Of a stretch of 64,000 nucleotides of DNA, positions 26,960 through 40,234 are shown piece after piece; position 1 is the stretch's first letter, and each line of letters opens with the position of its first letter. The notes under the pieces are model-generated. The model was not told the DNA's origin and searched no databases. It saw nothing but the letters and a program-made list of their open reading frames with translations. Source of the DNA: Apteryx mantelli (taxonomy: Eukaryota; Chordata; Aves; Apterygiformes; Apterygidae); contig NC_089985.1 of assembly GCF_036417845.1 (NCBI RefSeq), forward strand, positions 28,850,583 to 28,914,582, read 5' to 3'. The position numbers and the translations under genes were made by a program.

Positions 26960-27090
26960 ACAGCTCCACATCGTCCCCCCACGCAGCGTCCCGAGGAGGG
27001 GGAGCGCGCTGGCTGACGCGGCGCTGGCAGGCAGAGCGCGCTCGGTGCTGTACGCCAGCCCGCTTGCAGCAGCGGCTCCTCCAAGATGCT
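26960..27090. promoter_or_regulatory. Short CpG-rich island
   Basis: About 15 CpG dinucleotides occur in roughly 150 bases, including GCGCG and ACGCGGCGC clusters, in a local AT-rich setting. Overlapping open frames on both strands (up to 124 codons, minus) are GC-driven and unrecognised. It is a candidate promoter or enhancer island. Confidence 0.4.
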
Positions 27091-27119
27091 GTGGGAGCAG
27101 AGTACAGGAGCCCACAAGT

Positions 27120-30100
27120 GGCAGGAAGATAGCCAAATACAGACAAATGTAGAACTTGGCTCTTCCAAGTAAATGAGCTAGTCTCATGATATAGTTAATG
27201 ACTTCTTGCTGTAGCTGTATGAATAAAGACGGACATGAAAAAATACCTTGCCAAGTCGTTCTTACACAAGCAACTTTGTCAGTTAACAATGTTTAGAGAT
27301 CTAGATGTGACACCCCTGTTATCTCAACTAATTAGCAGTGAGGTCTTATCTAAGCACTGAGTTTGGGATTTACATGGGCTTTCACTTCACTGGAAAAGTT
27401 TCAAAACCATATCTTCATAAAATGAGATGATAACCAGCAAGTGCAAAGACAAGGCTTTTTCTTTTTCTGGTAGCAAAAATATCTCGGACATTGCCAAGTC
27501 CCAGATAAAAAGCAAGCAACTCACTAATAAAAATGCCATTGAAATAAAATTCGTTCAGTGAGGGGAAGAGGCTTCACAGACCAATAAAAGACAATTTTAT
27601 ATCTCCCAATTTCTATCCCTGCATTTGTAACTGCTCTTCCTGCTCATTGTAGTGAGTCAGCCCATCCACCTCCCTGTGTCACTTTATAGCTCCTTATAAA
27701 TCATTCTCTTCTTTGCTCTTTAAATGTTACTTTAGTAAAGCATATTTGCACACCTGACTAGATAGGAAGGTCTGGTCTCTTGACTTTGATGCCACATGAA
27801 TATACCACACCGCTGAAATAAGGAACTAAGAGAGTTAAGAGAAAGAAAAGAGGGGTTATAATAAGGAAAAGGATGTTTCAGTAAACAATGCCATTTTCTT
27901 TATTCTAACCATTTTTGTGCTGTATTTAAAGGACATGACACTATGATTCAATTACCAAATTGAAATGATTATGTCTATGAATCACCGATTTCAAAACATA
28001 ATTCCTGCTTACCTTGAGGTGGAAAGAAAAATGAAAAATCTAAACAAATAAGGGCATGTGGTTTCCCAGTATTTTTCCATAATATGCAATGCATTGGCAA
28101 CCAAGGACAAAGCACAAGGATACAGAATCTAACAGTGCCTAAGAGAACTAAATTTCAAATGGGAAGAGGGGGGAATGCACTTTTATCAGGGTACAATAAC
28201 TGTGAAGTGTGTCAGCTATCACCTCTCAGTAGAGCACACACCCTTCACAGAAGGCCTCAGAGACCTCGATAAAATGGGATTACAACAATCTCTAGAAAAC
28301 TTTCTTGCTCTGCAAGAGAATGGAATGTCATCCAGCAGGAGCGGAAAGGCTTGTTCGTAGTGTTACTCGGAAGAGATGGACTAATAGCTGGTATAGGATT
28401 ATTTTAAGACAGTGCCACTACAGGCATCGTAAGAATTGTGGAATTTACCCTGAGATTTTTTTTTTTTTGCTTGTGCTCAGCAAGGCCCCTGCAAAAAATG
28501 CTGCTCAGCCTGGTGTCGAAAAAACCTGGACCACAGCAGTGGTTGGCTCATCCCACCTTTCATCTGTCTCTGGATTTTTTTACTATTATTTTATCCACTG
28601 AATGTCTAATTTTAAATTTATTAACAGTCCTAGGAGACAAACCGTAAGCCAGGCCTCTTACTTTTCCCCTCTCAAGTGTTCTGATCACCAGTGAGCCAGG
28701 CTCTCCCTTTACTTGCTTAAAAGTTGAGACAAAAATTAACAATTTGTTCGTCATAAAAGCACAGTCACCATCTAACAGGAAAAAAAAAGAGATTTCTTCA
28801 GACAAAGGAATCTACTTGAAAAATACTCTGAGAGTAACTTTGAGAGATGCCAGTCTTTCATTCTTCCACTTAAAAAGTCATGAGTAAGTTACCTTTACAT
28901 CCACTTGAAAATTTATTTTCAGTGCCTCCATATAATTAAAAATCAAGGTCCTTTTTCTTTAAGCTGCAAGTAAGATGAAACCATGCATCTGGTGGCAGAA
29001 AGGAAATTTACACAAAACATTTACCAAAATAAAAAGATTGAGCAAAAATGATTACTGCGAAATCCAAGCACAGCTGAGTATATGGGCAACAAATGACATT
29101 CAGTAATGGCAAATGCAAAGAATTGTAGGCAAAGAGGAAACTCTCCCAATTATTTTTACATTGTTTGGTTCTAAACTGATTGTCATTGCATGGGGAGAAG
29201 ATCAGGTAGTCACTGTGCACAGATTAAAGTATCTGCTCAGTTTGTACCACGTATAAAAGGCAAAAAATGGTCGGGTTCCTAAGAACTGAGATAGTAAGTA
29301 CTATTTTTAATATCACACTGCTGTTATATAAAAACTTCATACCCAATATGTACACCACCAGGGATGGTTATCTAGCATCTAAACTGTGTTGCTGGTTGGG
29401 AGATCAGGCTTTCTAAGGCCGTTCTCCGTTTGAAGCAGATCTCAGTAAGCTGCAAAGAGAACAGATGTTTATCTGGAGCACAGGAACATCCAGAGACGGG
29501 ACTGCCTCTGATACGAGAGGCTGTCTCAGAATATAAGACAGGACTGAAAAGATAACAATACCTCATACCTTGTTCAAAGCCCAGAGAAACCAATAAAGAA
29601 AGGTCTTATTTCAGTGGCATTGGGACCAAGACGCAAAGCATAGATGGGTGACCATTAATTGATAGAGAATAGGAAGAATCTCTCTCATTTCTCACCAGCC
29701 CTGCCCAAAACCAGAGCAATTCCCCAGTTGTTCTTTACTGGTTTCTTATATTCTGAAGATGTGCACAGCTTCTCAGAGACAAACACAGGACAAACTATGG
29801 ACAACTTACTTGTCTGATCTGGTTCCTCAACACTGTTTCACATAACTGATTTCATTCTACTAATAAATAAAACTTTAACTCATAATCAAGGCTATCACTT
29901 TTATTTGAGCTTTTGGTCACTGTCTCTCTTTACGTCCTGGGTCTACCCAGAAATAATCTACAGAAATACTATGATAAATTTTATTCCCATTTCTTATTTT
30001 TATATCTAGCTGATGCAAAATGCAATGTCCAAGGAAAAAAAAATTTAAAAAAAAAAAAAACTTCTCATGAATACCATTTAAAGAATTTGAATCAAATGGT

Positions 30101-30910
30101 GACTGCTGCTCCAGTCCCCCAAAAGAAAGCATGTACAAAGGACACATCCACATAGCAGAGCTTCTGCCAGTTTAGTAACATCAGAAAGTTCCCTCAAAAG
30201 ACAGAGCTTATATGGCCACACCACCTCCCCCAGTGAGCCCAGCACATGCAGTAATAACAAAAGATTTCAAACTGATCTTTTCATTTCTGGCATTCTGGAC
30301 CAAGTCTGATTTCAGATTAAAATATTCGTTCAATGCTCTATAAAGCTGTACTGAACATTATGCAATTTTTTTCATTTTTCTCTCAGAGGTGTAAGGTCTG
30401 AAAAGGATCAATATGCAGCACTTCAAATACTGCCACTTTCTAGCCTTCTCCATTTAGAAATACAAGCAAGCCCCAAATTGCTCAAATTAAATCTCCAATT
30501 AAAAGATTATAATCTGTAAGAAACATAAATGAAATTCAACAGTCTTTGACAATGTGTGAACAAATTACTGTACTCTTTTATCTTCTCATGTTTTGTTTAA
30601 TGTCTATCAGCTTTTATTAAACTCACCTTCTCACTGCTGTGCTTTATGCGATAGCATTTGTTTTCATTTGGAGCTAGCTTCAATCAAACAAGCAAATATT
30701 AAGAATTTCTAACCAAACCATGTGTATGACAATCACACTTACTGAGCAAAGGGCCAAATGGCAGATTCTGCAGTCTGTTACCATTAAAATACCGCCTCCA
30801 GAGTGCTGATCCACTTTTTTGCAGCATGTTACAGAACAGTTTGCTTCCTAAAGTAGTGATGCTCAGTCCATGTTTCAAATTGCCTCAGCCCACTGAGGAG
30901 GCATATGATC
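27120..30910. other. AT-rich non-coding stretch
   Basis: No gene supported. It contains a T13 run near 28449-28461 and an A-rich tract at 30034-30060 (A9, TTT, A14). All open frames are under 100 codons, are broken on either side and lack recognisable motifs. Confidence 0.5.
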
Positions 30911-30919
30911 ATTTTTATG

Positions 30920-31190
30920 GAGTATAAAATCTGCTAAAAGAGGTCAGGAATTGCTTTTTCCTTATTATTGCCACATAACTGCCTTAAGATGTATGCGCAG
31001 CATTAAAAACTTTATTATCCATTGGATTTATTAACTAATTCACATGAACCAAAATAAAAATAATTTGAATATATTTTTAGAAAACAAAGTTAGGGTTCCC
31101 GCTGCTTTTCAGTATGAAAACTGGAGTAACAGTTTGAAGATGATTCAAAAGATCCATATTAAATTTACATACTTTATATGCTAAATAAAC
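30920..31190. repeat. Diverged repeat module, copy A
   Basis: This segment aligns by eye with 34107-34360 in the same orientation. Both contain TTAAGATGTATG followed by a GCA/CATTAAA stretch (30984 here, 34163 there). Further right, both share collinear words of the type AAAACTGGAGTAACA / AAAGCTAGAGTCACA and TTAAATTTACATACTTT / TTAAATTGATATACTTT. Identity looks around 60-70%, with small indels. Antisense CR1 sequence follows each copy at a similar distance, so the module may be a 3' extension of that CR1 family or part of an old segmental duplication. Confidence 0.6.
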
Positions 31191-31224
31191 TATTAATAAG
31201 AATTACCAGAGACCAGTTACAAAG

Positions 31225-31560
31225 TAGTCTATATACAACATAAAGGGGCAAGAAGATGTTTCTGCATTTATTCTAGTTTGACCCAGAACACTGCTTTTAA
31301 AAAAAAGCCAATCGTGATTTTTAAATGTACGAGGGAGAATTCACCAATGGTCGCTATATCATATGTGGTTAATTCCCCTCAGTATTGTCAGGGGACATTT
31401 TTCTTTGAATCTGAATAGTCTCTGAATCACTTTATCCTTCTCTCATCAAAACTTGTTATATATGTTTTAGCAAATCTCTGCTTTCTGTGTGATCAGATTA
31501 AAGGATCTGCACTTTCTCTTTGATCTGCTGAATAGAAGGAGTTCCTAAACCTTGTAAACA
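31225..31560 (-). mobile_element. CR1-type LINE 3' fragment (antisense on + strand)
   Basis: The + strand reads like the reverse complement of the 3' part of a CR1 LINE. It has TTCTAGTTTGACCCAGAAC, then CCAATCGTGATTTTTAAATG, then GGGAGAATTCACCA. After a degraded gap come GATCAG and CTTTCTCTTTGATCTGCTGA, and then GGAGTTCCTAAACCTTGT. The order matches the better-preserved copy starting at 34415. It is strongly diverged, has no open frame and is certainly inactive. Boundaries are approximate. Confidence 0.6.
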
Positions 31561-31569
31561 GAGTAACGG

Positions 31570-34100
31570 AAGATCTCTCTTTTCCTCTTCTCAAATATTT
31601 GCCAACCTCTAAAGTAGTGAGAAAAGTAAACATGTAGTCCATGAATAATTTAACATTTCTTTGCAAAAGGAGCTAAACATCACCTAAATAGAAATAAATT
31701 ATTTAATGAAAAGTTTGTCATTACCAGCAATTGCAAATACTGCAAACTTGACAGCATGTGCATGTATTCAGTTCACAAAACTCTCGTGAATTTACAGCAA
31801 CTGTACAGCTAAAGTAAAATAGGCAGCAGTATACTAAACTAACAAAAGAAATATGTCTTCAAACAATCATGTTCTGAGGTCTTTGTGGGTCAGGCATTTA
31901 CAGACAACTAGTAGAATAAAGACCTGAGAAATCTGCGTGCATTTCATATCAGATAAAATGGAGCAAAACCGATCATTGTCAAATATTTTGTACAACTCAC
32001 ATACACAGCGATTGTATCTGGTGCTTAACTAGGACGTGCAAAATTTCAGTGGCAGCGACTACTCCAGCCCTGATAGAGGACATCCAGCAAAATTAGGCAA
32101 CGTCAATGTTACACTGGACCTGGCTCCACCAAACGCCATAGGATTGACTTTTCATGACAGTTCAAGAAGATAAAACTGAGAGACACTGGATGAAAAGCTA
32201 ACAGAAGAGCTTCTCTACACCCGTCAGCACACAGGGTGGGAAGGTGGCCTCTTTTCTTAAGGAGCACAGGCTCCGAGCTTAGGTGTGCACCAAAATCAGC
32301 TACGCAAAGCTGGACAACCAAACCAATGGCCCCATAAGGAGCAGGCATGAAATAGCTGGGCTGTTACACATACATGTCCAAGATTACTCCTATATTCTTT
32401 ACAACGTATTTATACTTAGGTCTAAATAAATGTTATGAAAGAAAAGGTAACATAAGCTGGGAAAGCAATAGGTAAGGAACGTACCTAATCAAGAATCAGG
32501 CTAGTTGTCAGAAATAAAGACACAGGGCTGCAATGCGATTGAAAGCTGCAGTTCTTCCAGCAGCTGAAGGAAAGAATCATCTCCACCTGCAGAGAAGACA
32601 AGTCTTCTGCAGCTAGGACTGCGAAACGGTGAGGGGGAAGGAAACAGTTTTCTTGGGAGAGACGCGAGGAGACTCCCCTCTGGCTGCTGAAGCCCTGGCC
32701 GGAAGGTCTCCTGAATGCCGAAACGAATGCCTAACTCAAAGTTTGGGAATGTGCAAATGAGTGACAGTCACTAAGATTTACAGCATTAGCTTTTAAGGTA
32801 ACAGAAAAAAGCTAACAGGACAGAATTACACTATACTATGCCTCGAGTATCGAATGGAGGATATTGCAAGTAACTGTATTACATGTATTTTCAAATTGCT
32901 AATATCTCAGTATGTCGTTCGTGACATAGGGGAAGATGAAAGCAACTCCTGCCTGTGACAAAGGAAGAAAAATGTGCAGTGAATTATCATCTCGCCTCTC
33001 AGCTTGGACGGGCCTAAGGGACAGCGCTGAAGGGCGAAATCATCACATTCGCCATTTCGGGGACACAAGAAAGGCCTGAAAACAAACAGCGAGGAAGAAC
33101 TGACTGCTCTGAATCACGAGACTGGTAAACATGGGATAGAAAATGTGATGAACAGACAATTCTTTAGATTATCTTACTGAACTGTAACTACTGTTTTATC
33201 TGGGTTTTGTAAACCCTCAGTAGAAACGGCAGGAGTCAGTAACCCCTTTCCCTCGCACGCTGTGAAAGGTGTTAGGGGAAAAGGGCAAATGCCCTATATC
33301 ATGCCACAGCCAGAAAAAAGAAAAAAAAATTAAATGTACATATCCTTACTGTCTTTGAGACTGGTTTGTCAGGCCAAGCGCAACCTCCATCCCGGGGAGC
33401 CACTGCCAGCTGAGGCTCCCTGGAGCCTGCTGGTGCCCCAGCAGCTTGGATCATACGGGTTTAAAATACTTTCTCTCGTTAAGTTTGTTGGGTCATCTCG
33501 TATATGGGATTCCCGCATGCCCATTTTTATTCTCCTTAGTCCTGCTCTCCACGTAAAACATAAGCAACATCATTCAATTCGGAGCAAAACACAGCCTGGT
33601 CACCTTCTGCTGGAAATGTTAAAACAAGTTAGTCATGAATTAATCTTGTCTAAATGAAATTTCTCCAATTAATTTTCTTCTAAATTTCTTTAATTTTCTT
33701 TTTTTTCAGTTACGCATTTAGCGTCGCTGTCACTTTTCTAAATTTGCTACAGCTTTCTCAGCTTTGAGCAAGTTTCTCCTAACATGGTTGTCGTCATCTT
33801 CATGCAGACCCTGTGACAGCATAGCTTTCTCCTGCAGGGGTGGAAATCTGGGGTTTAGGTTCCAATAGAGCAGAGAGGCCAAGCAGCAGCACATTAATGA
33901 AGGCTAAACTAGTGCATACATTTGCCTTCTGCTCAATGACCCTCAGCAATGACCTTTGGTTTCACTGTGACTTGCCTGTATCTTGAGGCCGCCTGCCGCA
34001 GGAAGAGCACACAGAAGAGCCGTGGCCATTTCCCACAAAGCGACCGTTTGAAACCACATTTATATCGCCTCAAATCAAAAGCACAGCCATCCCCCTGACA
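31570..34100. other. Unassigned non-coding stretch
   Basis: No gene supported. It holds moderately GC-rich patches near 32600-32700 and 33370-33440 and a 107-codon + strand open frame (33334-33657) without recognisable features. Confidence 0.45.
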
Positions 34101-34106
34101 CGGGCT

Positions 34107-34360
34107 TGTAAAACTGCTAAACAAATCTAGCAATTGCCTTTTCATTATTGCCTCATACTGGGTTAAGATGTATGAGCAACATTAAACACATTATCAACTT
34201 CCAGACCTATCAGGAAATTCAAATGAAATAAAATGTACACGGAGAAACAAAAGGCTTAGTGCCACCACTCCTTTCTCATACAAAAGCTAGAGTCACAACT
34301 TGAGGAGGACTTGGGAGCTCTACATTAAATTGATATACTTTGGGTCTGCTAAAGAAATAA
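34107..34360. repeat. Diverged repeat module, copy B
   Basis: Direct-orientation homologue of the segment at 30920-31190, about 3.2 kb away. The shared words are described under that copy. It ends about 55 bases before the recognisable 3' end of a long antisense CR1 element, in the same relative position as copy A. Confidence 0.6.
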
Positions 34361-34414
34361 TCCTTTTTCATGACAAAAGTCCACAGACCAACCACTGAGC
34401 ACTTTTTGCACAAT

Positions 34415-35900
34415 AGGATAGAACGGATCGTTACAATCTTCCAGTCTGATCTCCTGAATAAACTGGGCCATAGGACTTTTAAGCATTCATTCTTGTTTGA
34501 ACTGGAACATTTCCTCCAGAAAAGTATCCAGTTCTGATTTTGAAATGTCCAATAGGGGGAATTTATTACAGTCTTTATTAAATCATTCTAGTGACAAATC
34601 ACTCACACTATTAAAAATGTGCCTGCTTGGAATCTAAATTGCCTAGACTTAAATTTCATTGCATGGATCTCATTATAGCGCTGCCAGCTTGACAGGAGAG
34701 CCTCCGTTACCAAATCTCTGCTTCACATATGATCAAGCTGCTCATTTATCTTCTCCTTAATAAACTTTGCTGAATCTCACTACAAAGCAAGGTTTCCAAA
34801 TCTCAGAGCCTCTTAGACCTCCCTGGTTTATAAACTTCCAGCCCTGGACGTGATATTCCAGTAACCACTAGGTTATGGGTGATTACAGGTTGAACAATTG
34901 CCTATTCCTCTGCTCAGACAGCAAAAAAATCCCCTTTATAATGTTGCACTGGGAGCTCCCTCTCCCCGACAAAGTCCTTTCCTGGGTCATTGCTTCCCAA
35001 GGCAGTTCTCCCTGATAGAAAAACACTTTCATGTTTTGTTTCCAGATGCATGATTTTAGCAGTCACCCTGTTAAAACACATATTGTTTGGCTGTGTCCAG
35101 TGCAAGATGTGATCATGATGTGGCTGTGAGCCAGAAATAGGCCAGCCTGTGCAGCTATGTACACATTACCCCTGCATCTGGGAGCGTATGGCACTCTGTG
35201 CTATGGGGAAGCAATAGCTTCTCAGCAAAGCCATGCCAGGGTACATCCGTGTTATAAATATCCATCACCGTAAACACCCACGTCTTGGGTATTTACTACT
35301 CCTTCAATCTTTGTGTAACCTTTATTCATAACATTTTCTTCCTAATCTCTACTGAAAGTGTTAAAACAGAGGATTAAGATGCAACAACTTTTGAATCACA
35401 CAGCCACTCAGCGATAATAACCCATTAACAAGTATATATTGAGCAATCAGCCAGCTTTTTATCTCCTGTTTTGTGCTGTGTTGATTTCCATTTTTCCTTG
35501 CTTCTTAATCAAAATGTTATGTGATAGCAAGTAAAATGCTCTACAGAAGTCTGACTGTATTACACCAATTACTTTTCCCTTGATCAATTAATTCCTTGTC
35601 TTATCAAGAGAGATATCATGCTTACTTGACAAGATTATTTCTCATAAATCCTTGTCAACTGACAGTAGATGCATTCCATTTCAGATTAATCCTTGATTAA
35701 TCAAGTCCAGTTTTGTCCCTTTACCCAGGCCTGAAATCAGACTTACAGACCTGCAGTTACCTAGAGGATCAAATTTAGCTTTTAAGATAGTGCCATAACA
35801 GCAGTTTTTCCCCATAGTACCCGGAACATTTCCTTTGTTATAAAATATATGTAAGCTGTCATTAGTAATAAAGACATGTGGCACCGGCTTGTTGGCTGGA
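34415..35900 (-). mobile_element. CR1-type LINE, long decayed copy with RT remnant
   Basis: The + strand carries the reverse complement of a CR1 LINE for roughly 1.5 kb. The 3' end shows TCCAGTCTGATCTCCTGA followed by GGGCCATAGGAC. Moving rightward come GCACTGGGAGCTC, GTTAAAACACATATTGTTTG, AATCAAAATGTTATGTGATA and CTACAGAAGTCTGACTGTAT. On the minus strand, within an open frame at 35681-36025, the translation includes NVPGTMGKN, then LGNCRSVSLISG. This has the spacing of the CR1 reverse-transcriptase block I know as VPxxW...NYRPVSL, with key residues degraded (NYRP to NCRS). The rest of ORF2 contains many stops. The copy is 5'-truncated or unrecognisable beyond about 35900 and is non-functional. 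Confidence 0.85.
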
Positions 35901-35904
35901 GAGA

Positions 35905-38900
35905 GGCTTGGAACAGAAGACAGAGGAACTGATTTAGAGATGTGAAGATACTGAAGAAGACAAGCAAGAAATGCATCAAAAATTAATTGGAAAGCATGTC
36001 TTCTAACTGCTTGCCAATCCCACAACCAGGTCAGAGCTGCTGCTTCCTACCTCTGGATCCGAGGGGCCCCCAGCACGCTCTGGGGGAGGAGGGGGGTCCC
36101 TGGCCATCGGGGCAGGAGCAGCAGGAGGGAGCAGGGAGGCAACAGCCCTCAGCATGTTACGGCTGCGGAAAACACACTTGTCCTAGTCCTTGCCCTAACA
36201 CCTTCATGTAAACCCCTGGCAGAAGAGAAAGTTCATAGGTTTGGAAATCACTTTGATGAGTATAATGAGCAAGATGAGTATAATTCATCACTGAAAGCAA
36301 GAGAAAGGCTTTTTTGTGTCTTATACAATGCTTGCTAAGCAGAAGTTATTGTCCTGGCAATGTTGTACTGATACAAGATGATTTAGAAACAGCTGCAAAG
36401 CATTTATTACACATAAAGCCAAAACAAATAATTAACTAAAACACGAGTTCACCAAGTTTTGTCTTCATGATTACAGTCTATTAAATGTAGTAGTCAGCTG
36501 GAATACATTTCTGCAAATAAGGGAAAATTTCTATGGAAGGGTGAGAGGAAGAATTTCAAAGGAAATTGAAGCACCTACAATGCATACTGTCATTTTTACT
36601 ATCATTCCTTACTGAATTTCAACTTTATTTACTCATTTCAGAGTTTGAAATGTATTCTGATTAATGAATTATCACCAAGAGCATAGTCATGATGTATTTA
36701 TGAAATAGCTAAATATCTATTCTTTTCATTCGATTAATGGTCAATATACTTACTGTTAAGGGTGAAGATGCACTGCACATTAATGCATTTATGTGTAGTT
36801 TTACCTTTTGATGTGTCTAAAAAAAAGGAGAGAAAAAAATTGAAAATAGAAAATACAGCATTTATCATCTTTAAGCCCATTTTATATATCCCTCCTTTAT
36901 GTTTAGGAAGTAAAAAGAGATTTCTGAAGATTAAAGTACCTGAAGTATTAAGAGACTCTCTCCCTCCCCACTACCATTTAAATTAGGTTTTATATATACT
37001 CATTGTGTTATAGATATCCACAACACAATTTTAAGGCCTGACAAAGAATAAGACCTAAAACACCATTCATAAGTAATAGAAATCATTCTGGGGGACAGAA
37101 ATACAGCTGTAATATTTGAAATGTTCTTTACATTCTTTAAGTGTTGATTGTAAGAGAAAATATTTAACAAAGAAAATTATCTTCAGTCTTTCAAAAAAAT
37201 GTCCAGTGTTTCCATACGTAGTCTTGGGGAAAAAATAACGGGGATATGCATATCTTTGCATATTTCTTGTGAGGACAGGGAGATGGTCATGGACTCTCAT
37301 ACCCACAGCAAATGAGCAGCTGTGGCCTTGAACTAATCACATGAATACACACATCAGGACATACATCCTCCACCAAAATAGTCTCCAGACAGCAAGGATC
37401 CTGCACAGCCACTAAGCAACACCATCTTCAAGCCTACTGCTCTCCAGCCCTGCAAAAACCTTGCAATACTCATCATTTGGCACCATTTTGGACCTCCCAT
37501 TTTCTTCAGTGCCAGGCGTAATACGGGGGAACATTTGGAAAACAGCATCAATCACTTTTCCCAAATATAATCTTACAGCTAGTACAAATGAAGAGAAGGT
37601 CCATTCACTTTAGCTCTTCAGAGACATAAAGCCCATCTTTTCAGAGAGAGATACTGACTCACAGTTGTAAACAAAGTGGATCCAAACATATTCAAGATAA
37701 ACAGCTGCTTAGTGGCCATGGCTGAATCAAGAGGATCCAGGGGATCCTGTATCCACAGTATGAATATACATAAAGATAATACACCAAAATAGCAGCACTA
37801 TTATCATTAACAGGAAAACATGACATTTATACCAGTGTGGGTCAGAAGATCAAAATGAGGAAGACATTTCTAGTAAAAGAAAAAGCCAACAGCAAGGTTT
37901 ATGGGTAGCAGCTGCATTTCAGCAGTCCAGAAAAGTCACTTTTTTTTCTTTTTTCCTTTTTTTTTTTTAACTGATGAAAAGAATTAACTCACCAGAGCAC
38001 CTTACCTGGTGACATAGTAGATTCTCCATCTCCTGAAGACCTTAAAGTCACTATCCACACATTTCAGAGCTATGCGAAGAGCTCAGACAGAAATTGTGAG
38101 ACTGATAATGGAAATTACCAGATCAATACTAAGGTGTTATGCAAGAGGTTAGAATTGCCCAAATGACTGAAAGTCATTTATTCCTCTGACTGGATCCTTG
38201 ATAGTATTTCTGATGTGTTAAGTTGGCACATTCGACAAACTAACGGAAAAATGGACTTTTTCTTTCATTTCTTTCTTCCTTAAATTTTGGCTCTCTCGCA
38301 GCATCTGCTCTAATAAAAACCACACCTTTTTTTTTTTTTTTAAACAAACATTTCTCTCCTATAGACTAATACAGAATACCCTGTATGGCAGTTGTTCAAC
38401 TTACCCAGCCCTGTTATTAATTTGTATGTGGTTCACTTTCACACATTTGGCAGAGCGTCCTTTTTCCAGAGCACATTTTTCTAATTGCCCTTTGTGTTTT
38501 TGATGCTCCATATCTTTCTAATCTTTCTCCTATTTTTCTTTCCCTTTGTCGCTGGTTTTGGTCCCCCCCCCTCTGGTTGCAGAATGTTCCCAGTGCTGTT
38601 TCTGGGAAGACGTTCTGATGTGCTTCTGGGTTTTTGCCCACAAGTCTTCTCACATGGCTTTATAACAAGAGCTGGGTAGAGAATTGTGTCCAACAAAGGA
38701 AAAGAAAACCAAAGTTTTAATAGTGTTTCTACTCCGCATCAGAACAACCCCAAGTTCTCATAAGGGAGACAATCACACACACTCTCCCAAAATAAACTTG
38801 TTGGGGTGGGGAGTATTTGCCTGGGATATGATCAACCTGCCTTTTCCATGGTTATGAACAGGGAACCAAACCTCATTTTTCCACATCCCAATTGCGTGCA

Positions 38901-39780
38901 CATCTCAGGTCATTAGGCCTTCCAGTTAGATTGAGCTGTTCTGCTCTGTACAACTAATGAAATATTTGGTCCATCAACTTCACTGTGCACCTTACGATTA
39001 AGCAATGGGCTGTTCTGGCTGAAGAGGTGCCTAACTCCCTTTATAACCAGAATATCTTCAGCTATGAAATTGAGTCAAATGTTTCTAGGAGAAGTTTTGA
39101 TTTTGACAAATGACTTTTTCAGTTTAAGAAGATCTATCAGACTGGATTTGCCAAAAGAAGAAATCCAGCCATCTCAATCATTATCATTTCAGATAAGGTT
39201 CACTGCAACACTTAAACATGTTCCAAATACCTTTCTAAACAGGCACTACCATTTCTACATATGGGGAATCTCACTTACAGTACAGAGTAGCTATCAGCGT
39301 GTGGTATGAAGATCCTGCTGTATTCACATGAACATTTATAATCCATTTATAATCCCTCATTTTGTTTTCCTATTTCTAGCAATATTTAACAGTGAAAGTT
39401 CTTGTTCTACCTGCATAGAGTAATCATGGCTTTGCCTCTGATTTACTCTGTTTGCCCCTATGAGATTGCTAGCAGGCATTTATTTCATTGCAGTCTCAGA
39501 TGTGCAATGCATAGAATAGTGATAGTGTTAGGTTTTGCTGTAGAAAAGAACTTTGAGTTTTCATTGAGAATGAACATTCTAGAGGGCAAACTGAACGGGG
39601 TATGAATTTATATAATCCAATATTAAGTGATGCATTTGTATGCAGCATGTAAAATATCTGATTTATACTGCATTCAATCAATGATAACAGAGGCGGTTGA
39701 GGAACCTAATTCCCCACTGCAATTCAGCTTAAGTTGGAAAACCCTCTACTATCACCAGGCACTGCCAGAGAGCAGACCGC
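35905..39780. other. Unassigned, mostly AT-rich stretch
   Basis: No gene supported. A small GC-rich patch lies at 36040-36180, pyrimidine tracts at 37940-37968 and a T15 run at 38327-38341. The direct duplication CATTTATAATC x2 is visible near 39340. Open frames are under 85 codons and unrecognised. Confidence 0.45.
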
Positions 39781-39789
39781 ACAAAAATT

Positions 39790-40230
39790 ACTAAGACGAA
39801 GAAGACACGGAGCGCTTCTGCCTTTCCCACCTCCTCCCTCACCAGGGGTCCCTGCCGCCCTGGCCTCCCTCAGGAGCTGTGGGGCTGAGGCAGGCAGTGT
39901 GCACGGGTCACACCGGAGGCGCAGGTGCCTTCCTGAGTGCATCGCCACCATCACCACCCTCGGGCTGCATGTCCCACACAGGTGCCACGGGGCCTGGGGC
40001 ACAGCTCTCCAGCCAAGTAAGGAGCCTGACCCAAGCGCCCTGCCCATGCTCACCCCACACCCCGCTTTCCCTCCCCACGGGTTTTTGGTTCCCAGATGCG
40101 ACGGCCTCGCTGCACGGATGCCAACGCAGTTGCACGCTCCTTCTCGTGCCGCACTCCAAGCAGCAAAGCTGGGCGAGAGCCCCCCATGGATGCAGAGGCT
40201 CAGCACTCGCCTCAGTGTTGCCACGTTAAC
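39790..40230. promoter_or_regulatory. CpG-rich GC block with overlapping open frames
   Basis: About 24 CpG dinucleotides fall in roughly 440 bases. The longest open frame in the window (197 codons, minus, 39724-40317) overlaps + strand frames of 176, 125 and 116 codons. Open frames on both strands at once indicate GC-driven stop depletion rather than a gene. The 197-residue translation is Gly/Ala/Ser/Arg/Cys-rich, with no signal peptide, domain or catalytic motif I recognise. A CpG island, or an exon of a non-coding or lineage-specific RNA, is the safer reading. Confidence 0.4.
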
Positions 40231-40234
40231 ACTT

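Noticed and set aside
35681..36025. 114-codon minus-strand open frame considered as a host gene
   Set aside because: Its right-hand part is the decayed CR1 reverse-transcriptase block, so it is transposon debris.
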